Source of the DNA: Campylobacter concisus
GTDB taxonomy: Bacteria; Campylobacterota; Campylobacteria; Campylobacterales; Campylobacteraceae
Direction: 5' to 3'
DNA length: 64,000 bases
Assembly (NCBI RefSeq): GCF_003048535.1
Contig: NZ_PIRQ01000005.1
Coordinates: 1-64,000, forward strand
Part shown: one piece after another, positions 52,638-62,424 of the stretch
How the letters are laid out: each line of letters starts with the position of its first letter
Numbering within the stretch: the stretch's first letter is position 1
Notes under the pieces: generated by a model
The model's input: the letters and a program-made list of their open reading frames with translations, nothing else
Told to the model about the DNA's origin: nothing
The model's database searches: none
Translations under genes and position numbers: made by a program

Positions 52638-55577
52638 ATGAAAAAGACTTCACTAGTTGTTTTACTTTGTGCTGGCTTAAATTTGTTGGCCCAAGAAAGT
52701 GAGAATATAAAAGAAGTTGAACTTGGCGGAGTAGAGGTAACTGCGGAAGAAGAAAACGTAAAGAATAAAAAGATTAGTGAAGTAAAAAAGACAGCAAGTG
52801 AGCTTACCAAACAACAAGTAAGCGATACTAGAGATATGGTGCGCTATGACACTGGTGTAAGCGTAGTTGAGACTGGTCGCTTTGGCTCTAGCGGATATGC
52901 TATAAGAGGCGTTGACGAAAACCGTGTGGCTATCAGTATCGATGGACTTAATCAAGCTGAAACACTTTCATCACAGGGTTTTAAGGATCTCTTTGAAGGA
53001 TATGGAAATTTCAACAACACAAGAAATGGCGTAGAGATAGAAAACATCCAGCAAGTAAATATTACAAAAGGAGCAGATAGTATAAAAACGGGCTCAGGTG
53101 CACTTGGTGGCTCTGTAATGTTTGAAACAAAAGACGCCAGAGACTATCTTACAGAAAAAGACTGGTTCTACGGCTTTAAAGCACAAAAATCATCAGCCAA
53201 CGATGAAAAACTATTTTCTCATACGATGGCCGCACGAGCAAAATGGTTTGACATACTCTTTATCACTACAAAAAGAGATGGTCATGAGATGAAAAACTGG
53301 GGTTACAACACATACGATGATAGCGTGCTTGGCAAAGAGAGAGAAAAACCAGATCCTTATACCATAAATACAGATAGCAGGCTATTTAAATTTGGTGTAA
53401 ATTTTAATGAAACGAACCGCTTTAGCGTAGGAATCGATAGAAGCACAAAAGAGACAGTAGGTACTGACTGGTCGTATAAATTTGCTCTTTATACTGGCGG
53501 TATGTTAAATAACGTACGTTACAGCACCGATGTAAGGCACGTAAATGATCAAAACAAACGTGAAAATATCTTTTATACATATGAAAACTACGATGAAAAC
53601 CCACTTTGGGATAGCATGAAACTAACCTACTCAAAACAAAAGATTCAGCTAAAAGCAAGGACTGATGAGTACTGTGATAAAAACGACTGTCAAGGTCTAC
53701 TAAATCCATCAGGATTAAAGTTAAACAACGAAGGTAAACTGGTGGATAAATATGGTGGAGAGTTGCAAATGAGACAAGTAGAAAAAGAAGCCTGGCCTGG
53801 AGCTGGTTTTACTATTCCTAAAGATATTGTATTTGACAGTCATGGAAACGAAGTAGATGAAATATTCTATGGAAGGTCAAATCGTGGAGTAGATAAACTT
53901 CTTGTTGATTGTAACCAATATGACTGCTCTAAGCCTTTAACACTTTTCAATAAGACAACCAAACGATATGAAACCTACAATCTAACTCCGCAAAACATGC
54001 CAGATGGCAATGGAAAATATGCGGAGCTTACTCCAAAAACTAGTTGGGAGGAACTATTTTTGCCAAGTAGTCCAGGATATCTTGAAAATAACTGGAAAGA
54101 TAGGGATCTAAATACCGATACAAAACAGCTAAATTTAGATGCGACAAAGGAATTTAGCCTATTTAAAATGGATCATACTTTAAAATACGGTGGACTTTAT
54201 AACCAAACAGATAAAAGTATGGTAAATAGGCAAGGCTATGAGGCACACAATAAGGAATGGTGGGCGAAATATTTCTTTGGCATGGCAAACAAAGGCACAG
54301 GCTTGCTACCAAATTTTCAACCAGACAAGTGCATGCCTCACGGTGGAAATGATTACAGTACACTTTGCAGACATGAAGATAATAAATTTAGCTTTTTAAT
54401 ACCTGTTAATACTAAGACAAAGGCATTTTATCTGGGTGATGATATATCTTTAACTGAAATTTTAAGCGTAGATGCAAATTATAGGTTTGACAAAATAACA
54501 CACAATCCAAACTACATACCAGGTAAGACACCAAAGCTACCAACTGATCTTTTTGCTGGTGTTTTTATACCTTTTACTATACCGCCTGGCTCTAGTGCAG
54601 AAGAAGTAAAAAGGATAAAAACTAAAAATGCTGAAGAAAATGCACGTTATCTAGCAAGCCAAAAGAGGGATTTTACACATCATTCGTATTCACTTTCAAC
54701 AAATTTTGACCCATTTGAGCATATAAGACTTCAGGCAAAATATGCAAATGGCTTTAGAGCTCCAACATCTGATGAAATTTATTTTACTTTTCAGCATCCT
54801 GATTTTACGATATTTCCAAATTTAGCCCTTCAGCCTGAGATCGCAAAAACAAAAGAATTTGCCGTAACTCTTCATAACTCACCTAGCTTTTTTACGATAA
54901 ATCTCTTTCAAACAGACTATAAAAATTTCATCGATCTAAAGTATATCGGTCGTGGCACGCTAACATACGGAAATGCTGGTAGTAGAATGCCAGTAGAAAA
55001 ATACCAAAACGTAAATAGAGCAAAGGCTCGCGTAAGAGGTGTTGAACTGAGTGCAAATCTAGACCTAGAGCAAGTTTATAGTGGGCTAAGTGGCTTTAAT
55101 GTCGGCTATAAATACCTATACCAAAAAGGTAGAATGTCAGTAGATGAAAGTGGCAAGCTAGACGCTCCAATGAATGCCATTCAGCCAGCAAAATTTGTCT
55201 ATAACGTCGGATATCACACCAAAAATAATAAATTTGGAGCAAATCTATATATGACACACGTAAAAGCAAAACGTCCAGAAGATACTTACAATATCTATGC
55301 CAAAGACGATCCGGATGCAAAAAATACGTATGTTAGATATGTCAGTAATACATACAGTCTATTTGATTTTGTAGCATTTTACAGACCGATGAAAAATTTC
55401 ACATTTACGGCAGGTGTGTATAACATCACAGATAAAAAATACACAAGCTGGGATAGTGCAAGAAGTATAAGGACTTTTGGCACAAATAATATGGTAAATA
55501 AAGAAACTGGCAGGGGCCTTGCTAGATTTTACTCACCTGGCAGAAATTTCAAGCTAACATTTGAAATGACGTTTTAA
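52638..55577 (+). CDS. TonB-dependent heme/hemoprotein-type receptor
   Basis: A 979-residue outer-membrane receptor: signal peptide to about residue 19, plug domain (RDMVRYDTGVSVVETGRFG, GYAIRGVDENRVAISIDGLNQAET, ITKGADSIKTGSGALGG) and a 22-strand barrel ending in Phe (NFKLTFEMTF). GVDENRVAISIDG and NGFRAPTSDEIYF are typical of the hemoglobin/transferrin/lactoferrin receptor class. Extracellular Cys pairs lie in DKNDCQG and CNQYDC. It would capture heme or a host iron protein and hand heme to the ABC system at 59.6-62.2 kb. A Fur-like box and a strong terminator make it monocistronic. Confidence 0.9.
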   Translation: MKKTSLVVLLCAGLNLLAQESENIKEVELGGVEVTAEEENVKNKKISEVKKTASELTKQQVSDTRDMVRYDTGVSVVETGRFGSSGYAIRGVDENRVAISIDGLNQAETLSSQGFKDLFEGYGNFNNTRNGVEIENIQQVNITKGADSIKTGSGALGGSVMFETKDARDYLTEKDWFYGFKAQKSSANDEKLFSHTMAARAKWFDILFITTKRDGHEMKNWGYNTYDDSVLGKEREKPDPYTINTDSRLFKFGVNFNETNRFSVGIDRSTKETVGTDWSYKFALYTGGMLNNVRYSTDVRHVNDQNKRENIFYTYENYDENPLWDSMKLTYSKQKIQLKARTDEYCDKNDCQGLLNPSGLKLNNEGKLVDKYGGELQMRQVEKEAWPGAGFTIPKDIVFDSHGNEVDEIFYGRSNRGVDKLLVDCNQYDCSKPLTLFNKTTKRYETYNLTPQNMPDGNGKYAELTPKTSWEELFLPSSPGYLENNWKDRDLNTDTKQLNLDATKEFSLFKMDHTLKYGGLYNQTDKSMVNRQGYEAHNKEWWAKYFFGMANKGTGLLPNFQPDKCMPHGGNDYSTLCRHEDNKFSFLIPVNTKTKAFYLGDDISLTEILSVDANYRFDKITHNPNYIPGKTPKLPTDLFAGVFIPFTIPPGSSAEEVKRIKTKNAEENARYLASQKRDFTHHSYSLSTNFDPFEHIRLQAKYANGFRAPTSDEIYFTFQHPDFTIFPNLALQPEIAKTKEFAVTLHNSPSFFTINLFQTDYKNFIDLKYIGRGTLTYGNAGSRMPVEKYQNVNRAKARVRGVELSANLDLEQVYSGLSGFNVGYKYLYQKGRMSVDESGKLDAPMNAIQPAKFVYNVGYHTKNNKFGANLYMTHVKAKRPEDTYNIYAKDDPDAKNTYVRYVSNTYSLFDFVAFYRPMKNFTFTAGVYNITDKKYTSWDSARSIRTFGTNNMVNKETGRGLARFYSPGRNFKLTFEMTF

Positions 55578-55586
55578 TAATTTTAT

Positions 55587-55618
55587 AGCTACCGCAATTT
55601 TAGACTTTTGCGGTAGCT
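55587..55618 (+). terminator. Strong terminator of TonB receptor gene
   Basis: AGCTACCGCAA and TTGCGGTAGCT form a perfect 11-bp stem with a 10-base loop, followed by TTGTAT. It starts 9 bases after the stop codon. Confidence 0.9.
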
Positions 55619-55668
55619 TTGTATAGATAAAATTTCACTGTTTTGATGCACTTTTTAAAAAATTTGGG

Positions 55669-55674
55669 TATAAT
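55669..55674 (+). promoter_or_regulatory. Putative -10 box of rpoD
   Basis: TATAAT preceded by GGG lies 55 bases before the rpoD start. A TTGATG 20 bases before it could be a weak -35. The RBS before the start is AAAGGA. Confidence 0.55.
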
Positions 55675-55729
55675 CCACTTTCTTTTAAACAACACTTAAA
55701 TCACAATTAGACGATTCGAAAGGAAATTT

Positions 55730-57586
55730 ATGAGCGCCGCAAAAGACTCTTTTTCTCAGATAGAAGAGCTTTTCGCTGAAAATGCAAAAGGCTTTTTGAC
55801 ATACGAAAAATTAGTAAAATTATTAGACAAAGCTCCGACTGCTACGATAGTAAAAAAGATAGAACAACTAGCAAAAACAAATAAAGTCCAGCTCATCACA
55901 TCTGCTGAGGCTGCAAAGCTTAGAAATTTAGCTGATGCTAAAAAACGTCAAGAAAATGCTCAAAAAAGTGATCAAGATATCGACGAGGATCTCGATCTTT
56001 CTGGCGAGAGCGACCTTTTGGAGTGGTCAAGATCAGATAGTCCTGTCAGGATGTATCTAAGAGAGATGGGTCAGATCGCGCTTCTTACAAAAGATGAAGA
56101 GGTAGAGATCAGCAAAAGGATCGAACTTGGCGAAGATATCATTATCGACGCATTTTGTTCTGTACCATTTTTGATCGATTTCATACTTGACTATAAAGAG
56201 CCACTCATCAACAGAGAACGCCGTGTAAAAGAGCTTTTTAAGAGCTTTGAGGACGAGAGTGAAAACGAAGAAAATGAAGATAGCGAAGACGATGTAGACG
56301 AGGAAGATGAAGAGAACGAAGAGAACGAAACTCCTAAAAAATCAGCTAAAAACGATAAACGTGCTGAAAAGGTCATAGAGAGCTTTAAAGCCCTTGAAAA
56401 AGCTAAAAAAGAGTGGCTAAAGACTGCAAACAAACAAGATAAAGTTGAGAGCGACGATACAGCTTCAAAGATGACTCTTGCATTTAAAAAGAAAATTTTA
56501 AAAGAGAAGCTAATGGATCTTGGCCCAACAAGCAAGTTAATTAGCGAGATCGTAAAATCAATGGAAACAGCACTAAAAAGCGACGACGAATTTGACAGAG
56601 AGCTAAAACGCTTGGAGTATCGCTTGCCAATGTTTAGTGACGAGCTTAAGAAAAATCATAAAAGCATACTAAAAGATATCATCAAGCTTAGCAAAGAAGA
56701 GATCGCAGCTCGTGTGCCAGAAGCTACAATGGTTTCAACTTACGTCGAGATCAAAAAATTATTTACTACAAAAGAGGCGAGCAAGCAAGGCTTTGATCTT
56801 GAGCCAACAAGGCTAAAAGAAATTTTAGAGCAGATCAAACGTGGAAAGAAAATTTCTGATGAGGCAAAAGCTAGAATGGCTAAGTCAAATCTCCGTCTAG
56901 TTGTAAGTATTGCGAAACGCTATACAAATAGGGGCTTGCCATTTTTGGATCTCATCCAAGAGGGCAACATCGGCCTTATGAAGGCGGTTGATAAATTTGA
57001 ATACAGAAAAGGTTATAAATTTTCAACCTACGCCACATGGTGGATCCGCCAGGCTATTTCGCGTGCGATCGCCGATCAAGCAAGGACGATTAGGATACCT
57101 ATCCACATGATAGAGACGATAAATCGTATCAACAAAATAAACCGCAAATACCTCCAAGAAGAGGGAAAAGAGCCTGATGTGAGCGTTATCGCAAAAGAGG
57201 TTGGACTAAGTGTTGATAAGGTAAAACAAGTCATCAAGATCACAAAAGAGCCTATCAGCCTCGAAGCTCCGATCGCAAACGAAGAGGATGGAAAATTTGG
57301 AGATTTTGTCGAGGATAAAAGCTCACTTTCTCCGATAGAGCAAATTTTAAAAAGTGACCTTAGAGAGCAGATCGACGATGTGCTTTCACAGCTAAATGAG
57401 CGCGAAAAAGCAGTTATTTCGATGAGATTTGGCTTGCTTGAGGATGAGAGCGACCGCACACTTGAAGAGATCGGTAAGGCTCTAAATGTCACTCGCGAGC
57501 GTGTTCGCCAGATAGAAAGCTCAGCTATCAAAAAACTAAAACACCCAAAAGTTGGTAGAAAACTCAAAAACTACATTGAGGGCTAA
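55730..57586 (+). CDS. rpoD: Primary sigma factor (sigma-70)
   Basis: A 618-residue housekeeping sigma factor. Region 1.1 occupies the N-terminus. A very acidic insert (about 176-203: runs of Glu/Asp) sits in the non-conserved segment. Region 1.2 has [11 protein letters not shown], region 2 has [42 protein letters not shown], and regions 3 and 4 end with [22 protein letters not shown]. It directs RNA polymerase to most promoters. It stands alone between the heme loci. Confidence 0.97.
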   Translation: MSAAKDSFSQIEELFAENAKGFLTYEKLVKLLDKAPTATIVKKIEQLAKTNKVQLITSAEAAKLRNLADAKKRQENAQKSDQDIDEDLDLSGESDLLEWSRSDSPVRMYLREMGQIALLTKDEEVEISKRIELGEDIIIDAFCSVPFLIDFILDYKEPLINRERRVKELFKSFEDESENEENEDSEDDVDEEDEENEENETPKKSAKNDKRAEKVIESFKALEKAKKEWLKTANKQDKVESDDTASKMTLAFKKKILKEKLMDLGPTSKLISEIVKSMETALKSDDEFDRELKRLEYRLPMFSDELKKNHKSILKDIIKLSKEEIAARVPEATMVSTYVEIKKLFTTKEASKQGFDLEPTRLKEILEQIKRGKKISDEAKARMAKSNLRLVVSIAKRYTNRGLPFLDLIQEGNIGLMKAVDKFEYRKGYKFSTYATWWIRQAISRAIADQARTIRIPIHMIETINRINKINRKYLQEEGKEPDVSVIAKEVGLSVDKVKQVIKITKEPISLEAPIANEEDGKFGDFVEDKSSLSPIEQILKSDLREQIDDVLSQLNEREKAVISMRFGLLEDESDRTLEEIGKALNVTRERVRQIESSAIKKLKHPKVGRKLKNYIEG

Positions 57587-57595
57587 AGTCTTAAT

Positions 57596-57626
57596 CTAGC
57601 TCGAATTTCACACAAATTTGAGCTAG
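57596..57626 (+). terminator. Stem-loop after rpoD
   Basis: CTAGCTC and GAGCTAG, extended by AATTT/AAATT, form a stem 9 bases after the rpoD stop. No T run follows, so it is either a weak terminator or an RNA-stabilising hairpin. Confidence 0.55.
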
Positions 57627-57764
57627 AAGCCAAAATCAAAATTTTATACTCACATTAAAGCAAATATCTCCCACATAAATTTTAGTTGCAAAAGCAACAA
57701 AGCTAAAATCTACAAAGCTAGTTGACTTTTAAAGCATATTGTTGCAGTAAATTTTAGTTTCCTA

Positions 57765-57818
57765 TTCACTAGTGAGGATGGATTATCATCTCATAATCAC
57801 ATTACACTCACTAATGAA
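57765..57818. repeat. Nested inverted repeat in the rpoD-flavodoxin gap
   Basis: Outer arms TTCACTAGTGAG (57765-57776) and CTCACTAATGAA (57807-57818) are complementary at 11 of 12 positions. Inside lies a second repeat GATTAT-N6-ATAATC (57781-57798). The left arm also holds the palindrome CACTAGTG. It sits beyond the ends of two convergent transcripts. The inner repeat has a Fur-like look, but no gene starts here. Confidence 0.7.
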
Positions 57819-57874
57819 AATAAAATTTGCAGGATCATTAAAAATTTTAGAGCAAAAATAGGCACAAAATGAGT

Positions 57875-58393
57875 TTAAATTTTAACCCCTCTAAATGCTT
57901 CCTTTGCGGCTTTTACATCAGCCTCATCTGGGTGCGTTTTGGCTCGCTCCCATCGCTCTAGCCGCTCAGGCGTTAGAGCAAATCTCGGATCATCGGGCAT
58001 AGCTTTACCAAGTTTTTTTAGTTGCTCTATTACTTCAGGAGCAATCGCACCTTGACAGATAAACGTGCGCAAAATTTTATTGCCATTTTGCATAAATAGC
58101 TCTTTGCCTTGATCTATCGCCTGCGTGGCATGCGCACTTGGCACATCAGCACCAAGGGTTATAAAAAAGCCTACTTTTTTATTTTTTACACTTTGAGAGA
58201 TAAATTTTTTAAATTCCTTCTCCGGTGAGCCCTGATCTATATAGTATCCAAGCGCGATAAAGTCAAACTCGCTCAAATTTATCTCGCCCGCATTGGCAAA
58301 ATTTATCGCCTCACAGCTAAGCTCACCAGCAATAGCCTCTGCTATCTTTTTTGTATTTCCACTTTTTGATGTATATATCACAATACTTTTCAT
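57875..58393 (-). CDS. Flavodoxin-family protein of heme operon
   Basis: A 172-residue flavodoxin-fold protein. The FMN loop is IYTSKSGNTKKIAEAI near residues 5-20, and FIALGYYIDQGSPEKEF and FFITLGADVPSAH follow. It starts inside the end of the radical SAM gene (4-base overlap). A flavodoxin-superfamily partner (HmuF) of anaerobic heme-degrading enzymes is known from Fusobacterium. The same pairing here suggests that it donates electrons to the radical SAM enzyme or handles its product. Direct activity cannot be read. Confidence 0.8.
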   Translation of the reverse strand: MKSIVIYTSKSGNTKKIAEAIAGELSCEAINFANAGEINLSEFDFIALGYYIDQGSPEKEFKKFISQSVKNKKVGFFITLGADVPSAHATQAIDQGKELFMQNGNKILRTFICQGAIAPEVIEQLKKLGKAMPDDPRFALTPERLERWERAKTHPDEADVKAAKEAFRGVKI

Positions 58394-59607
58394 AAAAACT
58401 CCTTCTTAGAAATTTCCATCACTGCATTTGCGATAGAATTTCCCCAAAATACGCCATCTTTTGTAAAATTTAAAGAGTCGTTTTCGATTTTTAGATATCC
58501 ACTTTCCTCACATTTTTTAAAAAGATCCATAATCTCATTAGCACACGTCTGGCTCACAAATTTAAAAACACGCTCAAGGCTTATTTGCGGATACTGAAAA
58601 AGATTTACAAATCTATCAAACTCCATCTGCCTAGCAGTCATGCGACCCATAACTTTCATCTTTTGACTCATGTTATATATACCAAACTCCCCTAGCCTGC
58701 CACCAGCGCCTTTTCCAAGAGGCAAGACATCAGCACCCATGTGAGATAGTCTTATATATTTATATTGGTCCCTAGCCTTTTTGGCCACCTTTGTATACTC
58801 TAAAATTTCATAGTCACCTTGACTTAAAATTTCGTCTAAAAATGCGTGGTGCAAGCTCTTATCGACTTCTACGTCATAGTAATCCTTGCTTATAGTCTTG
58901 CTAAGCACTGAGCCATCTAAAAACTGAAGCGAATAAAAACTCGCACTATCAATGCCGAGCTCACGCACTAGCTTAGCATCTCTTACTACCTCATCTATGC
59001 TTTCATTAGGATAGTTATATATAATATCAACACAAAGCATTCCACTAAATTTCTCACGCAGATCACGTAGATGTTTTACGGCTCCATCTGAACTATGTGT
59101 GCGATTTAGCAGCTTTCTGCCAGCCTCACTAAATGTTTGCACGCCGATACTATACCTATTTACACCAAGTTCGTTTAAAAGGCGAAGCTTGCTTATATTT
59201 AGATTATGAAGCGTACTTTCTAGGCTAAATTCACACTCAGGTAGGATATTAAAACTGCCCTTAAGTGCGTTTATCACCTGCTCTAAGTGTCTCTCTTTTA
59301 ATATCGTTGGGGTGCCGCCACCAAAATAGACACTACCTATTTTCTTGCTTTTTAAGTAGTTCGTGGCAGAGTATTTTTCTATCTCGCTTAGTAAAAATTT
59401 TGTATATTCATCAAGCTCGTCTTCAAGCTTTGTCCTATTCATCGAGCAAAACGAGCATATATTGTCACAAAATGGCACATGGATATAGATGACTCCTTCA
59501 TTTTCATCTGGCGCACTCTCTAAAAATTCCCATAACTCATCTTCACTCACCATATCTGGTCTTTTTGAAGGAGCTACACTATGTCCTTTTATACGTTTGT
59601 TAAACAT
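58390..59607 (-). CDS. HutW/ChuW-like radical SAM heme-degrading enzyme
   Basis: A 405-residue HemN-superfamily radical SAM protein. The cluster motif is CDNICSFC (Cys 47, 51, 54) inside YIHVPFCDNICSFC. VYFGGGTPTILKE, VNRYSIGVQTFSEAGRKLLNR and a C-terminal winged-helix-like region follow. The location after heme transport genes favours the HutW/ChuW/HmuW branch, which opens heme without oxygen (anaerobilin formation), over true coproporphyrinogen oxidase. It follows the heme-binding protein gene by 6 bases and overlaps the flavodoxin gene by 4. Confidence 0.8.
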   Translation of the reverse strand: MFNKRIKGHSVAPSKRPDMVSEDELWEFLESAPDENEGVIYIHVPFCDNICSFCSMNRTKLEDELDEYTKFLLSEIEKYSATNYLKSKKIGSVYFGGGTPTILKERHLEQVINALKGSFNILPECEFSLESTLHNLNISKLRLLNELGVNRYSIGVQTFSEAGRKLLNRTHSSDGAVKHLRDLREKFSGMLCVDIIYNYPNESIDEVVRDAKLVRELGIDSASFYSLQFLDGSVLSKTISKDYYDVEVDKSLHHAFLDEILSQGDYEILEYTKVAKKARDQYKYIRLSHMGADVLPLGKGAGGRLGEFGIYNMSQKMKVMGRMTARQMEFDRFVNLFQYPQISLERVFKFVSQTCANEIMDLFKKCEESGYLKIENDSLNFTKDGVFWGNSIANAVMEISKKEFL

Positions 59608-59613
59608 TTATAC

Positions 59614-60423
59614 TCACTTATTAAGCATGTTAAATAGCTCATTTGCGGCCTCATTTATGCGAGGCGTACCGCGCAAGACAAGACTTGATGGGACGTTTAA
59701 AATTTTAGAGTTCTTGGCCGCACTAGTTGCTTTTAGCACTGGATTTTGCGATAAAAAATCACTGCCATCTTTCATGCCTACTACTATTATGAAGTCTGGA
59801 TTTTGCGCTAGGATAAATTCATTTTGAACGATCGGCATCGCTCCAGCTAGGCCACCTGCTACATTTTTCATACCCAATTTAGTAAACATATCCCCAGGCA
59901 AGCTAGCATCGTTAAAAGCAACTAGTGGGGTAGCTGCGTAAACGCCTAAAATTTTCTTACCGCTTAAATTTGAGTTTTGAAATTTTAAAAAGTCCTGTTT
60001 TATCTTAGCCACAAGCTCGCCAGCACGCTCTTTTTTGCCTGTGATATCGCCCATTTTTTCTATATTTTTGCAAATATCGTCTACGCTATTTGCCTGCATC
60101 GTAAGTGTCTTTATACCAAATTTAGCAAGGTCGGCGTTTACACCATCAGAGTGAAAGCTAGTAACTACAAGATCAGGCTTTAGCTCGACTATACGCTCTA
60201 AATTTGGCTTTGTATAAGTGCCAACGCTCTTTAGCTTTTCCGTCTTATCCTCAGGCCAAATCTTACCAAACTCAAGAGTAGAAATAGCTGCGATCTGATC
60301 TTCAGCCTCTAACATATACATCATCTCAACCACTGCAGGATCGAGCACAACGATATTTTTAGCACTTAGGCTAACACCGCCAAAACCAAGTAAAAAAACA
60401 AAAACTAAAAATAATTTTTTCAT
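59614..60423 (-). CDS. Periplasmic heme-binding protein of ABC importer
   Basis: A 269-residue substrate-binding protein (HmuT/ChuD-like): signal peptide MKKLFLVFVFLLGFGGVSLSA, then a BtuF-type fold with NIVVLDPAVVEMMYMLEAEDQI, ERIVELKPDLVVTSFHSDG and NPDFIIVVGMKDGS. I start it at ATG 60423, with AAAGGAG upstream, because the longer frame from 60510 adds residues without a signal peptide. It hands heme to the permease at 61-62 kb. Confidence 0.88.
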   Translation of the reverse strand: MKKLFLVFVFLLGFGGVSLSAKNIVVLDPAVVEMMYMLEAEDQIAAISTLEFGKIWPEDKTEKLKSVGTYTKPNLERIVELKPDLVVTSFHSDGVNADLAKFGIKTLTMQANSVDDICKNIEKMGDITGKKERAGELVAKIKQDFLKFQNSNLSGKKILGVYAATPLVAFNDASLPGDMFTKLGMKNVAGGLAGAMPIVQNEFILAQNPDFIIVVGMKDGSDFLSQNPVLKATSAAKNSKILNVPSSLVLRGTPRINEAANELFNMLNK

Positions 60424-60442
60424 GAAATCTCCTTTAAAATTA

Positions 60443-61210
60443 TCATTTTGGTAAAACAAATGGCATATCATTTTTATATATGATATCTGCCTTAAGACCG
60501 TAAATTTCATCTAAAATTTCTGGATTATAAAGCTCTCTGACGCTGCCTTTATGAGCTATCACACCACCTTTTAGCATTAAAATTTCATCGCATATCAGTG
60601 AGGCTAAATTTAGATCATGAAGCACAGCTATGGTGACTAAATTTAGCTCACGAGTAGGATGCGAGCAAAGCTTTAACACCTCTATAGCGTGACTTAGGTC
60701 AAGGGCTGATGTAGGTTCATCTAGCAGCAAAACTTTAGGCTCGCTAACTATTGCACGAGCAAGCAAAGCTCTAGCAAATTCGCCACCACTTAGTGAGTTT
60801 GCCACTCGGTCTTTAAATTTAGCCAGCCCAAAAGTCTGCAAAGCCTCATCAACTAGGGCAATGTCGTGAGAGCTATAACCACTAAAAGAGCTTTTTAGAT
60901 GAGCATATCTACCCATCAAAACAAGCTCAAAAACGCTTAATGGCATCGTAAGTGCGCTTTTTTGAGGTACAAAACTAGTCGTTCTCGCAAGCTCCTTTGT
61001 GCTGTAGCTTTGTACATCTTTTTCTAAAATTTTGACACTTCCAGCGCTTGGAGAAAGCAAATTTAAGATACATTTTAAAAGTGTTGATTTGCCACATCCA
61101 TTAGAGCCCAAAAGACCTATAAATTTTCCACTTTTAGCAGTAAAGCTTATATTTTTTAGCACACTTGTTTGCGCATATGAAAAGCTTAAGTTTGACACTT
61201 CTACGCTCAA
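60443..61210 (-). CDS. Heme ABC importer ATPase
   Basis: A 255-residue ABC ATPase of the FecE/HmuV type: Walker A LLGSNGCGKSTLLK near 33-46, signature NSLSGGEFARALLARAI near 138-154 and Walker B VLLLDEPTSALDL. It powers import through the adjacent permease, overlapping its gene by 4 bases. Confidence 0.92.
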   Translation of the reverse strand: MSVEVSNLSFSYAQTSVLKNISFTAKSGKFIGLLGSNGCGKSTLLKCILNLLSPSAGSVKILEKDVQSYSTKELARTTSFVPQKSALTMPLSVFELVLMGRYAHLKSSFSGYSSHDIALVDEALQTFGLAKFKDRVANSLSGGEFARALLARAIVSEPKVLLLDEPTSALDLSHAIEVLKLCSHPTRELNLVTIAVLHDLNLASLICDEILMLKGGVIAHKGSVRELYNPEILDEIYGLKADIIYKNDMPFVLPK

Positions 61211-62190
61211 TGCACACTCCTTTTTAGATAAAGTGCTAAAAATAGAAAAAATGGCGCTCCAAAAAACGCACTAATAACGCCAACTGGCACTTCAACCGGA
61301 CTTAAAACACTCTTTCCCACCACGTCACAAGCTAGCAAAAACGCTCCTCCTCCAAGAGTAGAAAGCGGCAGCAAAATAGCGTTGTTTGAAGTATTTAAAA
61401 GCATTCTAAAAGAGTGTGGAATGATAAGCCCAACAAAGCCTATCATACCGGTAAATGCGACTGAAAAAGCGACCGTGAGCGAAGCTATAACAAGTAGACG
61501 CTTTTTAAGCGCATCGACATCTATACCAAGACTTTTTGCCTCGTCTTCCCCGCTTAAAAGTATCGTTAACTCAAAGCGTTTTAGATAAAAATACATCATG
61601 CAAAAGATAAGCGGAACAGCGATGATACCGACCTTTTGCCATGAAGCAGAACCTAAATAACCCATCATCCATGCCACTATCTTAAAACTATCCTCGCCGA
61701 TAAGATATGTTGCAAAACTCGTAAATGCTCCTAGAAATGATGAAAAAGCGATACCAATTATAAGAAGTGTAGCAATAGAGCGACTACGGTTGTAAACTCC
61801 AAAAATAGCAAGGGTAAGCAAGCTAGAAGACAAAAAAGCAAAGATACCATAATAAATTTCAGATAAGCCAAGAAGATATGCCACTACTGCTCCAAATGTC
61901 GCAGATGCGGCTATGCCGATGATATATGGATCTGCAAGCGGATTTAAAAAGACGCTTTGCGTTACAACACCCGAGCTAGCCAAAAGCATGCCTATAATCA
62001 GAGCCATTACAAGCCTTGGTAGCCTAATGTCAAACAAGATGGTCTCTTTCATCTCGTCTATTTTGTTATTAAATATAAAATTTAAAATCTCACTCATACT
62101 TATATCAGAACCGCCTATACTAAGCGAGATAAAAGAGAGCAAAACAATGAGCAAAATAAGCAAAACGGCAAGCTTAGTACTACCCTGCAT
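61207..62190 (-). CDS. Heme ABC importer permease (FecCD type)
   Basis: A 327-residue permease with about ten TM helices: DIRLPRLVMALIIGMLLASSGVVTQSVFLNPLADPYIIGI, MGYLGSASW and GFVGLIIPHSFRMLL are diagnostic. I start it at ATG 62190, with AAAAGGAAA before it. A longer frame reaching 62433 would run through the Fur-like box and into hugZ and lacks homology. It is the first gene of the heme operon. Confidence 0.92.
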   Translation of the reverse strand: MQGSTKLAVLLILLIVLLSFISLSIGGSDISMSEILNFIFNNKIDEMKETILFDIRLPRLVMALIIGMLLASSGVVTQSVFLNPLADPYIIGIAASATFGAVVAYLLGLSEIYYGIFAFLSSSLLTLAIFGVYNRSRSIATLLIIGIAFSSFLGAFTSFATYLIGEDSFKIVAWMMGYLGSASWQKVGIIAVPLIFCMMYFYLKRFELTILLSGEDEAKSLGIDVDALKKRLLVIASLTVAFSVAFTGMIGFVGLIIPHSFRMLLNTSNNAILLPLSTLGGGAFLLACDVVGKSVLSPVEVPVGVISAFFGAPFFLFLALYLKRSVH

Positions 62191-62340
62191 AAATTTCCTT
62201 TTAATACAAATGGCTAAAAACAACAAAAAAGCATAAAAATAAGCAGAAAATATAATTTTAAATAAAAGATATAAATTTTCTAAAATATTATTTTTAACTC
62301 GTAATTTTAAAAAAATAAGCTTAATTTTCGCTTTAAAAAT

Positions 62341-62359
62341 ATTAATGATAATTTTAATC
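62341..62359. promoter_or_regulatory. Fur-box-like site between heme operon and hugZ
   Basis: ATTAATGATAATTTTAATC agrees with the 19-bp Fur consensus at 14 positions. It lies 66-84 bases before hugZ and about 150 bases before the divergent permease start, so it could repress both under high iron. Confidence 0.6.
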
Positions 62360-62424
62360 AATTTTAAGATTTTCTTTAGTATGATTTTGCGATTTTCAAT
62401 TTTATTTTTATAAGGAGAACAGTT

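Noticed and set aside
56191-56535. Ser-rich minus-strand ORF inside rpoD
   Set aside because: It is the mirror of the acidic Glu/Asp codons of the sigma factor (TTC/TCT/TCA) and has no features of its own.
58390-59607. Coproporphyrinogen III dehydrogenase (HemN)
   Set aside because: It shares the radical SAM superfamily, but its position inside a heme-uptake operon with a flavodoxin fits the HutW/ChuW branch better. Phylogeny would settle it.
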